DNA from: Paucibacter sp. Y2R2-4
GTDB taxonomy: Bacteria > Pseudomonadota > Gammaproteobacteria > Burkholderiales > Burkholderiaceae_C
NCBI RefSeq assembly: GCF_025717535.1
Contig: NZ_JAJIRO010000005.1
Coordinates: 372,001 to 436,000, forward strand
Length of the DNA: 64,000 nucleotides
Reading direction: 5' to 3'
Positions 1 to 7,041 of the stretch are shown in pieces (position 1 is the stretch's first letter; every line of letters starts with the position of its first letter). The position numbers and the translations under genes are program-made. Below the pieces are notes generated by a model that did no database searches, was not told the DNA's origin, and saw nothing but the letters and a program-made list of their open reading frames with translations.

Positions 1-2
1 CG

Positions 3-1472
3 CATCTGGCCGATCTGGGCAAGCCCAATTACTGGGGCTACAACACCTTAGGCTTTTTCAGCCCCGACCCGCGGCTGGCGCAGCGTGCGCATCGCGAGGA
101 CCCGGCCGCCGTTCGCGAGGAGTTCCGCGCCATGGTGCGCGAGCTGCATGCGCAAGGCCTGGAGGTGGTGCTGGATGTGGTCTACAACCACACGCCCGAG
201 GGCAATGAGTTCGGCCCAACCTTGAGTTTCAGAGGGCTGGACAACCGCAGCTACTACCGCTTGGTGTCTGACGACAAAAGCCGTTATGAAAACGTCAGCG
301 CCTGCGGCAACACCTTGAACTGCGCCCACCCGCGCGTGGCCCAGCTGGTGCTGGACTCGCTGCGCTACTGGGTGAGCGAGATGGGCGTGGACGGTTTTCG
401 CTTCGATCTGGCGCCGGTGCTGGGGCGCACGCACCATGGCTTTGAACCGCAAGCCGCCTTCTTCACCGCTTTGCGTCAGGACCCGGTGCTGGCCCAGGTG
501 CATTTGATCTCCGAGCCCTGGGATGCCGGGCATGAGGGCTACCAGGTCGGCCGCTTCCCCGGGCGGTTTTTGGATTGGAACGACAAGTTCCGCGATGCGG
601 TGCGCGGCTATTGGCTGCGCTCGCAGCAGCCCAGCGTCAGCCGCGGTGAGTTGGCGCGGCGCTTCATGGCCTCCAGCGATTTGTTCCACCATGGCGCGCG
701 CCGGCCCACCGCTTCGGTGAACTTTGTCTCTGTGCATGACGGTTATGTGCTGGCCGATGTGGTGAGCTATTCGCACAAGCACAACCACGCCAATGGCGAA
801 AACAACCGCGATGGCCGCGACGGCGAACTCTGCGCCAATTTCGGCCATGAAGGCGCGAGCGAGGACGCCGCCATCCGCGCCACGCGCTTGCGGGTGCGCC
901 GCGCGATGTTGGCCACTTTGCTGCTGGCCCAGGGCACGCCCATGCTTTGCGCGGGTGACGAGATCGGCAACAGCCAGGGCGGCAATAACAATGCCTACTG
1001 CCAAGACAATGCCATCACCTGGCTTGACTGGGCGCAGGCTGAGAGCGACACGCAAGCCTTTGTCGCCGCGCTGCTGGCGCTGCGCCGTGCCGAGCCCTTG
1101 CTGCGGCATGAGCAGTGGTTTGCCGCGGCTTCTGCAGATGCGGCTCAGGCCTCGGCGCCCAGCTTGCGCTGGTTCTCGCCGCGCGGTGCGGAGATGCAGC
1201 AGCACGACTGGTTTGATGCCTCGCAGTCGGCCTTCGCGGCGGTGTTTTTTGAAGCGCGCCAGCCTGTGGAGGCTGCAGCTGCGCCGCGCCTGATGGTCTT
1301 GTTCAACCCCGAGCCCGAGCCGCAGGCTTTTTCCTTTAGCCTAGGCGCATGGCGCTTGGTTCTGGACAGCAGTGGCGAGTTGCCCCTGGACTCGGTGGCT
1401 GAGTCCGACACATCCATCTTCACCCACCTGAATGTTCCCGCGCGCAGCCTCCTGGTGCTGCGCCATGTTTGA
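3..1472 (+). CDS. glgX: Glycogen debranching enzyme GlgX, 5' end cut by window edge
   Basis: Cytoplasmic isoamylase-type GH13 enzyme that hydrolyses alpha-1,6 branches of glycogen limit dextrins. The reading frame is already open at base 3, so the N-terminus (CBM48 and start of the barrel) lies outside the window; 489 codons are visible, where the family usually has about 700. All four GH13 regions are present: DVVYNH (near base 175), GFRFD with the nucleophile Asp (near 395), ISEPWD with the acid/base Glu (near 510) and VSVHDG with the third Asp (near 730). A beta-rich C-terminal domain follows. malQ starts 18 bases after the stop, so the two are probably co-transcribed and act in turn on glycogen or maltodextrins. 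Confidence 0.95.
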   Translation, partial: HLADLGKPNYWGYNTLGFFSPDPRLAQRAHREDPAAVREEFRAMVRELHAQGLEVVLDVVYNHTPEGNEFGPTLSFRGLDNRSYYRLVSDDKSRYENVSACGNTLNCAHPRVAQLVLDSLRYWVSEMGVDGFRFDLAPVLGRTHHGFEPQAAFFTALRQDPVLAQVHLISEPWDAGHEGYQVGRFPGRFLDWNDKFRDAVRGYWLRSQQPSVSRGELARRFMASSDLFHHGARRPTASVNFVSVHDGYVLADVVSYSHKHNHANGENNRDGRDGELCANFGHEGASEDAAIRATRLRVRRAMLATLLLAQGTPMLCAGDEIGNSQGGNNNAYCQDNAITWLDWAQAESDTQAFVAALLALRRAEPLLRHEQWFAAASADAAQASAPSLRWFSPRGAEMQQHDWFDASQSAFAAVFFEARQPVEAAAAPRLMVLFNPEPEPQAFSFSLGAWRLVLDSSGELPLDSVAESDTSIFTHLNVPARSLLVLRHV

Positions 1473-1490
1473 GAAGAAAGCTCTGAGACG

Positions 1491-3038
1491 ATGAACCTCA
1501 ATCAACGCTCCGCCGGCGTGCTCTTGCACATCACTTCGCTGCCTGGCCCTCATGGCATGGGTGACTTCGGGCCCGAGGCCTTTCACTTTGTCGATTGGCT
1601 GGCCTCGGCCGGCCAAAAGATCTGGCAACTGCTGCCGACCACGCCCATCGGCCCCGGCGACAGCCCTTACCAAGGCGTCTCGGCCTTTGCAGGCAGCCAG
1701 TGGATGGTGGCCTTGGAGCCGCTGGTGGCCAAGGGCTGGTTGGCCGCGCCAACAGCGGCTGAGCTGGCCGGCTTTGATGCCAAGCAGGTGAATTACGGCC
1801 AGGTCTTGCCCTGGCGAGAGAAGCAACTGCGCGCTGCGGCGGCGGGCTTCTTCGCCAAGGCCAATACGGCGGACCAGCAGGCTTTTGCCGTCTGGTGCAC
1901 CGAGCAAGCGTCTTGGCTGGACGACTACGCCTTGTTCATGGCGATCCGCTCGCCGCTGGGTGGCCAAGCCTGGTGGACCTGGGCGCCAGCCTTGGCTCGC
2001 CGTGAGCCCGCCGCCTTGGCGCAAGCGCGAGTGACGCATGCCGAGGAATACCGCTTCTGGCAGTTTGTGCAGTGGCAGTTCGATGTGCAAAGCGCGGCCC
2101 TGAAGGCTTATGCCAATAGCAAGGGCGTGGCGCTGATGGGCGATCTGCCCATCTTTGTGGCGCATGACAGCGCCGATTGCTGGAGCCGACCAGACCTGTA
2201 TGAGCTGGACGATCAATTCCAGACCGCGGTGGTGGCCGGCGTGCCGCCCGATGCGATGTCGGTGGCTGGCCAGCGCTGGGGTAATCCGTTATATAACTGG
2301 GCCCGAATGGCGGATGAGAACTACGCTTGGTGGATGGCGCGGGTCAAGCGGGCGCTGAGCCAGGCGGATGTGTTTCGCATCGACCATTTCCGTGGCTTTG
2401 CCGGCTACTTTGAGATTCCCGGCAGCAGCCCGGATGCGCGCCAGGGCCAATGGCGCACCGGCCCCGGCAAGGCCTTGTTTGACGCGATTGAAAAAGCCTT
2501 GGGTCAGCTGCCCATCGTGGCCGAGGACCTGGGTTTCATCACCGAGGATGTGCATGCGCTGCGCGATGGCTGCGGCTTCCCGGGCATGAAGATCTTGCAA
2601 TTCGCCTTTGGTGTGGATGCGGCTCAAGTAGAGCAGGGCGCGGTGGCGGACCATGAGTTCTTGCCGCATATGTGGCCCCGCAACTGCGTGGCCTACACCG
2701 GCACCCATGACAACGACACGGTGCGCGGCTGGTGGGACAGCGCCTCGCCGCAAGAGCGCTCTTTCGCTGGCTCCTATTTGGCTTGCGGCGCGCACGATGT
2801 GCACTGGGCCATGATCCGCGCCTGCTGCAACTCGGTGGCGAATATGGCGGTGTTTCCGCTGCAAGACGTCTTGGGTCTGGGCAGCGCCCACCGCATGAAT
2901 GTGCCGGGTGTTCTGGGCGGCAACTGGGGCTGGCGCTTCAGCTGGGACATGCTGGGCGCGGAGCCGACTCGGGTGCTGGCCTTGATCACCGCCGCGAGCG
3001 GGAGAGCCCCTATGGCGATGATGCAGTTGCCGCGCTGA
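1491..3038 (+). CDS. malQ: 4-alpha-glucanotransferase (amylomaltase)
   Basis: GH77 enzyme that moves 4-alpha-glucan segments between maltooligosaccharides and releases glucose; cytoplasmic. The 515 residues match the family's usual length. Visible motifs: the N-terminal SAGVLLHITSLPGPHGMGD block, GDLPIFV, FRIDHFRGF with the nucleophile Asp, PIVAEDLG with the acid/base Glu, and GTHDNDT with the stabilising Asp. It follows glgX closely, and a hairpin with a T-run follows its stop, so the transcript probably ends there. GlgX plus MalQ suggests recycling of the short glucans released by debranching. Confidence 0.97.
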   Translation: MNLNQRSAGVLLHITSLPGPHGMGDFGPEAFHFVDWLASAGQKIWQLLPTTPIGPGDSPYQGVSAFAGSQWMVALEPLVAKGWLAAPTAAELAGFDAKQVNYGQVLPWREKQLRAAAAGFFAKANTADQQAFAVWCTEQASWLDDYALFMAIRSPLGGQAWWTWAPALARREPAALAQARVTHAEEYRFWQFVQWQFDVQSAALKAYANSKGVALMGDLPIFVAHDSADCWSRPDLYELDDQFQTAVVAGVPPDAMSVAGQRWGNPLYNWARMADENYAWWMARVKRALSQADVFRIDHFRGFAGYFEIPGSSPDARQGQWRTGPGKALFDAIEKALGQLPIVAEDLGFITEDVHALRDGCGFPGMKILQFAFGVDAAQVEQGAVADHEFLPHMWPRNCVAYTGTHDNDTVRGWWDSASPQERSFAGSYLACGAHDVHWAMIRACCNSVANMAVFPLQDVLGLGSAHRMNVPGVLGGNWGWRFSWDMLGAEPTRVLALITAASGRAPMAMMQLPR

Positions 3039-3061
3039 TAATCCGCGCAGTTTCTTGCCAA

Positions 3062-3096
3062 GGGCGATGCCGGTGTTGGCCGGTGTCGCCCTTTTT
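3062..3096 (+). terminator. Rho-independent terminator after malQ
   Basis: Twelve-base arms GGGCGATGCCGG and CCGGTGTCGCCC (one two-base internal mismatch) enclose a six-base loop and are followed by TTTTT. It sits 23 bases after the malQ stop and 21 bases before the start of the antiporter gene. Confidence 0.75.
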
Positions 3097-3117
3097 CATT
3101 GTCGATCTGAGCCTGTG

Positions 3118-4326
3118 ATGAATACGACCGAGATTTTCTTGATTGCCATGCTGATCATCCTCAGCGTGCCATATCTGATTTGGCGCTTGGGCCGTACCGA
3201 GTACTTTGCGCCCTTGGTGGTGGTGCAAATCATTACCGGCATCTTGCTCGGCCCCGGGGTCTTGGGCGCGCTGTTCCCGGCTTACTACCAGTTCGTCTTC
3301 AACCCGGCGGTGATTCAGTCGCTCAATGGGGTGGCCTGGTGGGCGGTGATGCTGTTTGTCTGGATTGCCGGCATTGAGCTGGACCTGAAGGCCGCCTGGC
3401 AACACCGGCGCGAGAGCGGCATCACGGCCGGCTTGGCCCTGGGGGTGCCTTTGCTGTTGGGTTGCGGCGCCGCGCTGGTGATGCTCTCGTCATCGCTGGG
3501 CTCAGGCTGGATGGGCCCGAAAGCGCTGGACTGGCAGTTTGTGCTGGGCGTGGGCATGTCCTGCGCGGTGACGGCCTTGCCGATTCTCATTCTCTTGATG
3601 GAAAAGCTCGACATCCTGCGCCGGCCGCTGGGCCAGCGGGTGCTGCGTTATGCCAGCGTGGACGATGTGGCGATCTGGGGCGTTTTGGCTCTGATCTTGA
3701 TGGACTGGCACCGGGTCGGTCGCCAAGCGGCCTTCATCCTTGCTTTTGTTGTGGTGGGGGCCTTGTTCCGTCGCTTGATGCAACGCCTGCCGCAGAGTGA
3801 CCGCTGGTTTGTCGGCCTGATCTGGCTGGCGGCCTGCGCCTTTGGCGCCGATTGGTCAGGCTTGCATTTCATGGTGGGCGCCTTTTTGGCCGGCGCCATC
3901 ATCGATGCCGATTGGTTTGATCAGCAGCAGCTTGACAGCCTGCGCCACCATGTCTTGCTGGTCATCATGCCGGTGTTCTTCCTCAGCACCGGGCTACGCA
4001 CGCAGTGGAATGTGGGCGGTGCGGCGGTCTTCTTTGCTGCAGCCTGGTTATTGCTGGCCTCGGTGGCCGGCAAGCTGATCGGCGTGCATCTGGCGGGCCG
4101 GATCCTGGGTTGGCAAAAGGGCGAGGCCAGCCTGATCGGATGGTTGCTGCAGACCAAGGCGCTGATCATGATCATCTTTGCCAATATCTTGCTGGACAAG
4201 CAAATCATCACCAGCGAGACCTTCACCGCGCTGCTGCTGATGGCGGTGGCCAGCACCATGCTGACCATGCCCATGGTCAAGCCCATGCTGCAGCGCATGA
4301 GCGGCTTGCTGGGGCGCGGCGCCTGA
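3118..4326 (+). CDS. CPA2-type cation:proton antiporter (Na+/H+ exchanger family)
   Basis: Integral membrane transporter of the Na_H_Exchanger fold, 402 residues, almost entirely hydrophobic with about 11-13 predicted membrane segments. Visible family features: an N-terminal segment with GILLGPGVLG, the WIAGIELDL segment, SCAVTALPILILL in the core, VDDVAIWG (the acidic residues expected in the ion-binding site) and HFMVGAFLAGA near the middle. No C-terminal RCK/TrkA-N domain is present, unlike KefB/KefC. I chose the ATG at 3118 because membrane segment 1 starts right after it; an upstream in-frame ATG at 3061 lies inside the terminator. The substrate cannot be told from sequence, and its place among starch genes may be chance. 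Confidence 0.88.
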   Translation: MNTTEIFLIAMLIILSVPYLIWRLGRTEYFAPLVVVQIITGILLGPGVLGALFPAYYQFVFNPAVIQSLNGVAWWAVMLFVWIAGIELDLKAAWQHRRESGITAGLALGVPLLLGCGAALVMLSSSLGSGWMGPKALDWQFVLGVGMSCAVTALPILILLMEKLDILRRPLGQRVLRYASVDDVAIWGVLALILMDWHRVGRQAAFILAFVVVGALFRRLMQRLPQSDRWFVGLIWLAACAFGADWSGLHFMVGAFLAGAIIDADWFDQQQLDSLRHHVLLVIMPVFFLSTGLRTQWNVGGAAVFFAAAWLLLASVAGKLIGVHLAGRILGWQKGEASLIGWLLQTKALIMIIFANILLDKQIITSETFTALLLMAVASTMLTMPMVKPMLQRMSGLLGRGA

Positions 4327-4340
4327 GCTGATGGCGCTCG

Positions 4341-5237
4341 TCAGGGTTTGAACAGCCAGAGCACGGCCTGTTCAAACTCACTGGCCCAGAAGGCCTCGTT
4401 GTGACCGGCGCCGGGCGTCACCTTGATGGAGAGCTGGTCGGCCGGATGGCCGGCCTTCAACAGGCTGGCGTACACGGTCGACATGTTGTCCACCATATCT
4501 CGGCCTTCTTGGTCGCCCGACAGCAGATAGAGCCGCGCATCGGGCGCCGCCGGGTGCTGGGCGAAGTAAACGAGCGCGGCGCTTTGACCTATCCAGTAGG
4601 ACGGTGAAAAAACGCCAGCGCGGCCGAAGACGCCAGGGTACTGGGTGATGGCGTAGTGCGAGATCAGGCCGCCCATGGAGCTGCCCATGATGGCGGTATT
4701 GCTCGGCTCCGGCAGGCTGCGGTAGTCGCGGTCGATGGTGGGTTTGATCACCTTGACGATGAAGTCCAGATAGGCCTTGGCTTCGGACTTGCCGAACTTG
4801 GGGTTGTCCCAAGGGTTCAACTCGCTCATGCGCTTGTCTTGGCCGTTATCAATGCCGACCACGATCAGCTCCAGCTTGCCCGCCTGGGCCAGGGCATTCA
4901 AGGTTTCGTCCACCTTCCATTCGCCGGCGTAGGCGGTGGCGTCGTCAAAGAGGTTTTGGCCGTCGTGCATGTAAAGCACCGGATAGCGCTTGCCGGAGCT
5001 GGCATAGCCTGGCGGAAGGTAAAGGCGCACCTGGCGAAGCCGTGCCAGGCCCGGAATCTCCAGCAACTGCGGCAGCACCGAGACATTGGCCTGCGCGGTG
5101 CTGGGGCGCTGCTCGATCGGTCGGCTTAAATCAGTGCTCGGGTTCTTGCTGCAGGCGCTGAGTGTCAATGTCAGCGTCAAAGTGAGCAGCAAAGGCCGGG
5201 TGCGAACTGTCCAGGAAGCTTGGGGCATGGGCTTCAT
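4341..5237 (-). CDS. Lipoprotein esterase, alpha/beta-hydrolase (enterochelin esterase-like)
   Basis: Putative exported serine esterase of the esterase D/Fes-like group, 298 residues. A hydrophobic, Thr-Leu-repeating signal segment ends in the lipobox LSAC (Cys29), so it is probably anchored to a membrane. The alpha/beta-hydrolase core shows RYPVLYMHDGQN (oxyanion region, about 85-95), the nucleophile elbow GSSMGG with Ser187, an acidic residue around GDQEG (241-245) and GAGHNE with His279. Its start overlaps the amylase stop by four bases (ATGA), so the two genes are translationally coupled. A role in deacylating acetylated polysaccharide or starch is possible but only inferred from this neighbour. 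The exact substrate is unknown. Confidence 0.85.
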   Translation of the reverse strand: MKPMPQASWTVRTRPLLLTLTLTLTLSACSKNPSTDLSRPIEQRPSTAQANVSVLPQLLEIPGLARLRQVRLYLPPGYASSGKRYPVLYMHDGQNLFDDATAYAGEWKVDETLNALAQAGKLELIVVGIDNGQDKRMSELNPWDNPKFGKSEAKAYLDFIVKVIKPTIDRDYRSLPEPSNTAIMGSSMGGLISHYAITQYPGVFGRAGVFSPSYWIGQSAALVYFAQHPAAPDARLYLLSGDQEGRDMVDNMSTVYASLLKAGHPADQLSIKVTPGAGHNEAFWASEFEQAVLWLFKP

Positions 5238-6910
5238 GGCAAGACCTCGTAGACCTGGACTGAACGAGCGCCCACGTTGATGCGGGCATGGCCGTCTGCA
5301 TCGGCGCTTATCGCTGTCTTTCGCTTTGATGGGGGCGGCGGCTTGGGGTAGGCCGCCTTGAGCTGCGCGTGCTTGGGCAAGGCTGGGATCGTCATCATTT
5401 GCTCTGCATCACCATAGTTGATCAAGACCACGTTATGCGCTTTGGCATTCAAGCGGCGCTGAAAGCTCAGCGTCTGTCCTTGAACCTGTGGATGGACATA
5501 GGCCCCAGTGGCGATGGCGGGCAGGCGGTTCCGCAGCGTCAACATGGCTTTGTAGAAATTCAGGATTGAGCCGGGGTCGCGCAGCTGGGCCTGGGCGTTA
5601 TGCGTAGTGGCATTCGGGGAGACTGGGCGAAAAGCCTGGGCCTTGGAAGTAAAGCCCGAACGCTCATGGGTCCAAGACATCGGCGCGCGCAGCGGCTCGT
5701 CGCCCGGCAGACCTTTGACGCCGGCCATGCCGATTTCTTCGCCGTAGTAGATGAAGGGCGTGCCGGGCAGCAGCAGATAGGTGGCGGCCGCCAGTTTGTA
5801 GCGAGACTCATCGCCGGCTAACTGGTCCCAGATCCGCTCGCCGGCAAAGATATCGTGGTTGGCCAGCATGGTGGCCATGCTGAGCGGCGCCTTCACAAAG
5901 TAGTCGGCCACCTGCTGGATGGCGTTGGGCTCGCCTTTGGCGGCCTTCAGAATCTGCTGCTCCAGGCCAAAGGCAAAAGCGCTGCCGCAGACCTCGGGCG
6001 CGGCATAGGCTTTGGGTTCGGCGGTGGCTTCGCAGACCGTGTAGCGCTGTGGGTAGCTTTTGATCAGGTCTTGAAAGTCTTTGGTCAAGCGGCGGCTCTC
6101 GGGCTGATCGTTCCAATTCACCGCGTCGTTCTCGATCATGTGCGGCACGGCGTCGAGCCGAAAGCCGTCCAGGCCGCGATTCAGCCAGAAGCGCAGGCTG
6201 CTGCGGTGGTAGTCCACCACCTCGGGCTTGCGCAGATTGAAGTCCGGCATATGCGGGCCGAAGGTGGCGAAGTAGTGGCTGGAGCTGCTTTCGGCGCCGG
6301 GGTACCAGGGATTCTTGCCCCAGATGTCCCAGCCGCTGGGGGCGGGGTCTTGCCAGACGAACCAGTCGCGGTAGGGGCTGCTTTCGCCCTGCAAAGCCGA
6401 CTGGAACAGCGGGTGTTGCGAGGCGGCGTGGTTGAGGATGTAGTCGATGATGATGCCGATGCCGCGCCGGTGCGCTTGCTGGATCAACTCATCAAAATCG
6501 CCCAAGCTGCCGTATTGGGGCTCTAGCGAGCGAAAGTCGGTGGTGGCATAACCATGATCCCGGTCGGCGCTGGCGGTGATGGGCATCAGCCAAATGCCTT
6601 TGATGCCCAAATCCTTCAGATAGTCCAGTCGTTGGATCAGGCCACGCAAGTCACCGACACCATCGCCATCACTGTCTTGGTAGCCGCGTACAAAGATCTC
6701 CATGAAGGCGCCGTTTTGCCAGCCCGCGGGCAAGGCACTGCGCATGCCTTGTTGGGCTTGGATGGGACTCAGGTCAAGCTTTGCAGGGGTTGTTGGCGAA
6801 TTGCTGAGCTTGTCTTGAGGGGTGGCCGCTGCGGCTCCGCTGAAGCTGCAGGACAAGGCCAGCAGCAGGGGGGCGAAGGCCTGAGAGCTATGCTTTGAGA
6901 GTTTCTGCAT
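5234..6910 (-). CDS. Secreted alpha-amylase, GH13
   Basis: Hydrolase of alpha-1,4-glucans, 558 residues, exported: an N-terminal signal peptide (positive MQKLSK, hydrophobic LLLALSCSFSG, small residues about 25-29) precedes the barrel. GH13 regions: DYILNH (156-161), GFRLDAVPH with nucleophile Asp253, VCEATAEP with acid/base Glu294 and LANHDIF with Asp353. The DSDGDGVGDL stretch (79-88) is typical of oligo-1,6-glucosidase/amylase-type GH13 and may bind calcium. The C-terminal beta domain contains a Pro-rich PPPPSKRK stretch. It heads a two-gene unit with the esterase and is transcribed away from the pullulanase. A palindromic site lies five bases before the start codon, and the ribosome binding site is weak, so repression or occlusion there is plausible. 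Confidence 0.93.
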   Translation of the reverse strand: MQKLSKHSSQAFAPLLLALSCSFSGAAAATPQDKLSNSPTTPAKLDLSPIQAQQGMRSALPAGWQNGAFMEIFVRGYQDSDGDGVGDLRGLIQRLDYLKDLGIKGIWLMPITASADRDHGYATTDFRSLEPQYGSLGDFDELIQQAHRRGIGIIIDYILNHAASQHPLFQSALQGESSPYRDWFVWQDPAPSGWDIWGKNPWYPGAESSSSHYFATFGPHMPDFNLRKPEVVDYHRSSLRFWLNRGLDGFRLDAVPHMIENDAVNWNDQPESRRLTKDFQDLIKSYPQRYTVCEATAEPKAYAAPEVCGSAFAFGLEQQILKAAKGEPNAIQQVADYFVKAPLSMATMLANHDIFAGERIWDQLAGDESRYKLAAATYLLLPGTPFIYYGEEIGMAGVKGLPGDEPLRAPMSWTHERSGFTSKAQAFRPVSPNATTHNAQAQLRDPGSILNFYKAMLTLRNRLPAIATGAYVHPQVQGQTLSFQRRLNAKAHNVVLINYGDAEQMMTIPALPKHAQLKAAYPKPPPPSKRKTAISADADGHARINVGARSVQVYEVLP

Positions 6911-6914
6911 GGGT

Positions 6915-6927
6915 GTAGCAAAATTAC
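6915..6927. promoter_or_regulatory. LacI-type operator-like palindrome, amylase side
   Basis: GTAGCAAAATTAC, an imperfect GTAG-N5-TAC palindrome five bases before the amylase start codon. It is the reverse complement, at 12 of 13 bases, of the site at 7001-7013. The centre-to-centre distance is 86 bases, about eight helical turns, as expected for two dimers or a loop-forming regulator of a divergent promoter pair. Assignment to a LacI-family maltose/starch regulator is inference. Confidence 0.5.
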
Positions 6928-7000
6928 CTTGATTTGGGTGTGTTGCTTCCTAGCTTAGGTGAATGTGGCGGCTTATGGAATACCTGCAAACCATTTGAAT

Positions 7001-7016
7001 GTAGTTTTGCTACTAT
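7001..7016. promoter_or_regulatory. LacI-type operator-like palindrome overlapping an extended -10, pullulanase side
   Basis: GTAGTTTTGCTAC (7001-7013) matches the inverted site at 6915-6927. It overlaps TGCTACTAT (7008-7016), which has the form of an extended -10 element for the pullulanase gene 26 bases downstream. A protein bound here would block the promoter. Confidence 0.5.
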
Positions 7017-7041
7017 CTTGGCATCCATTGAAGGGGGCGAG

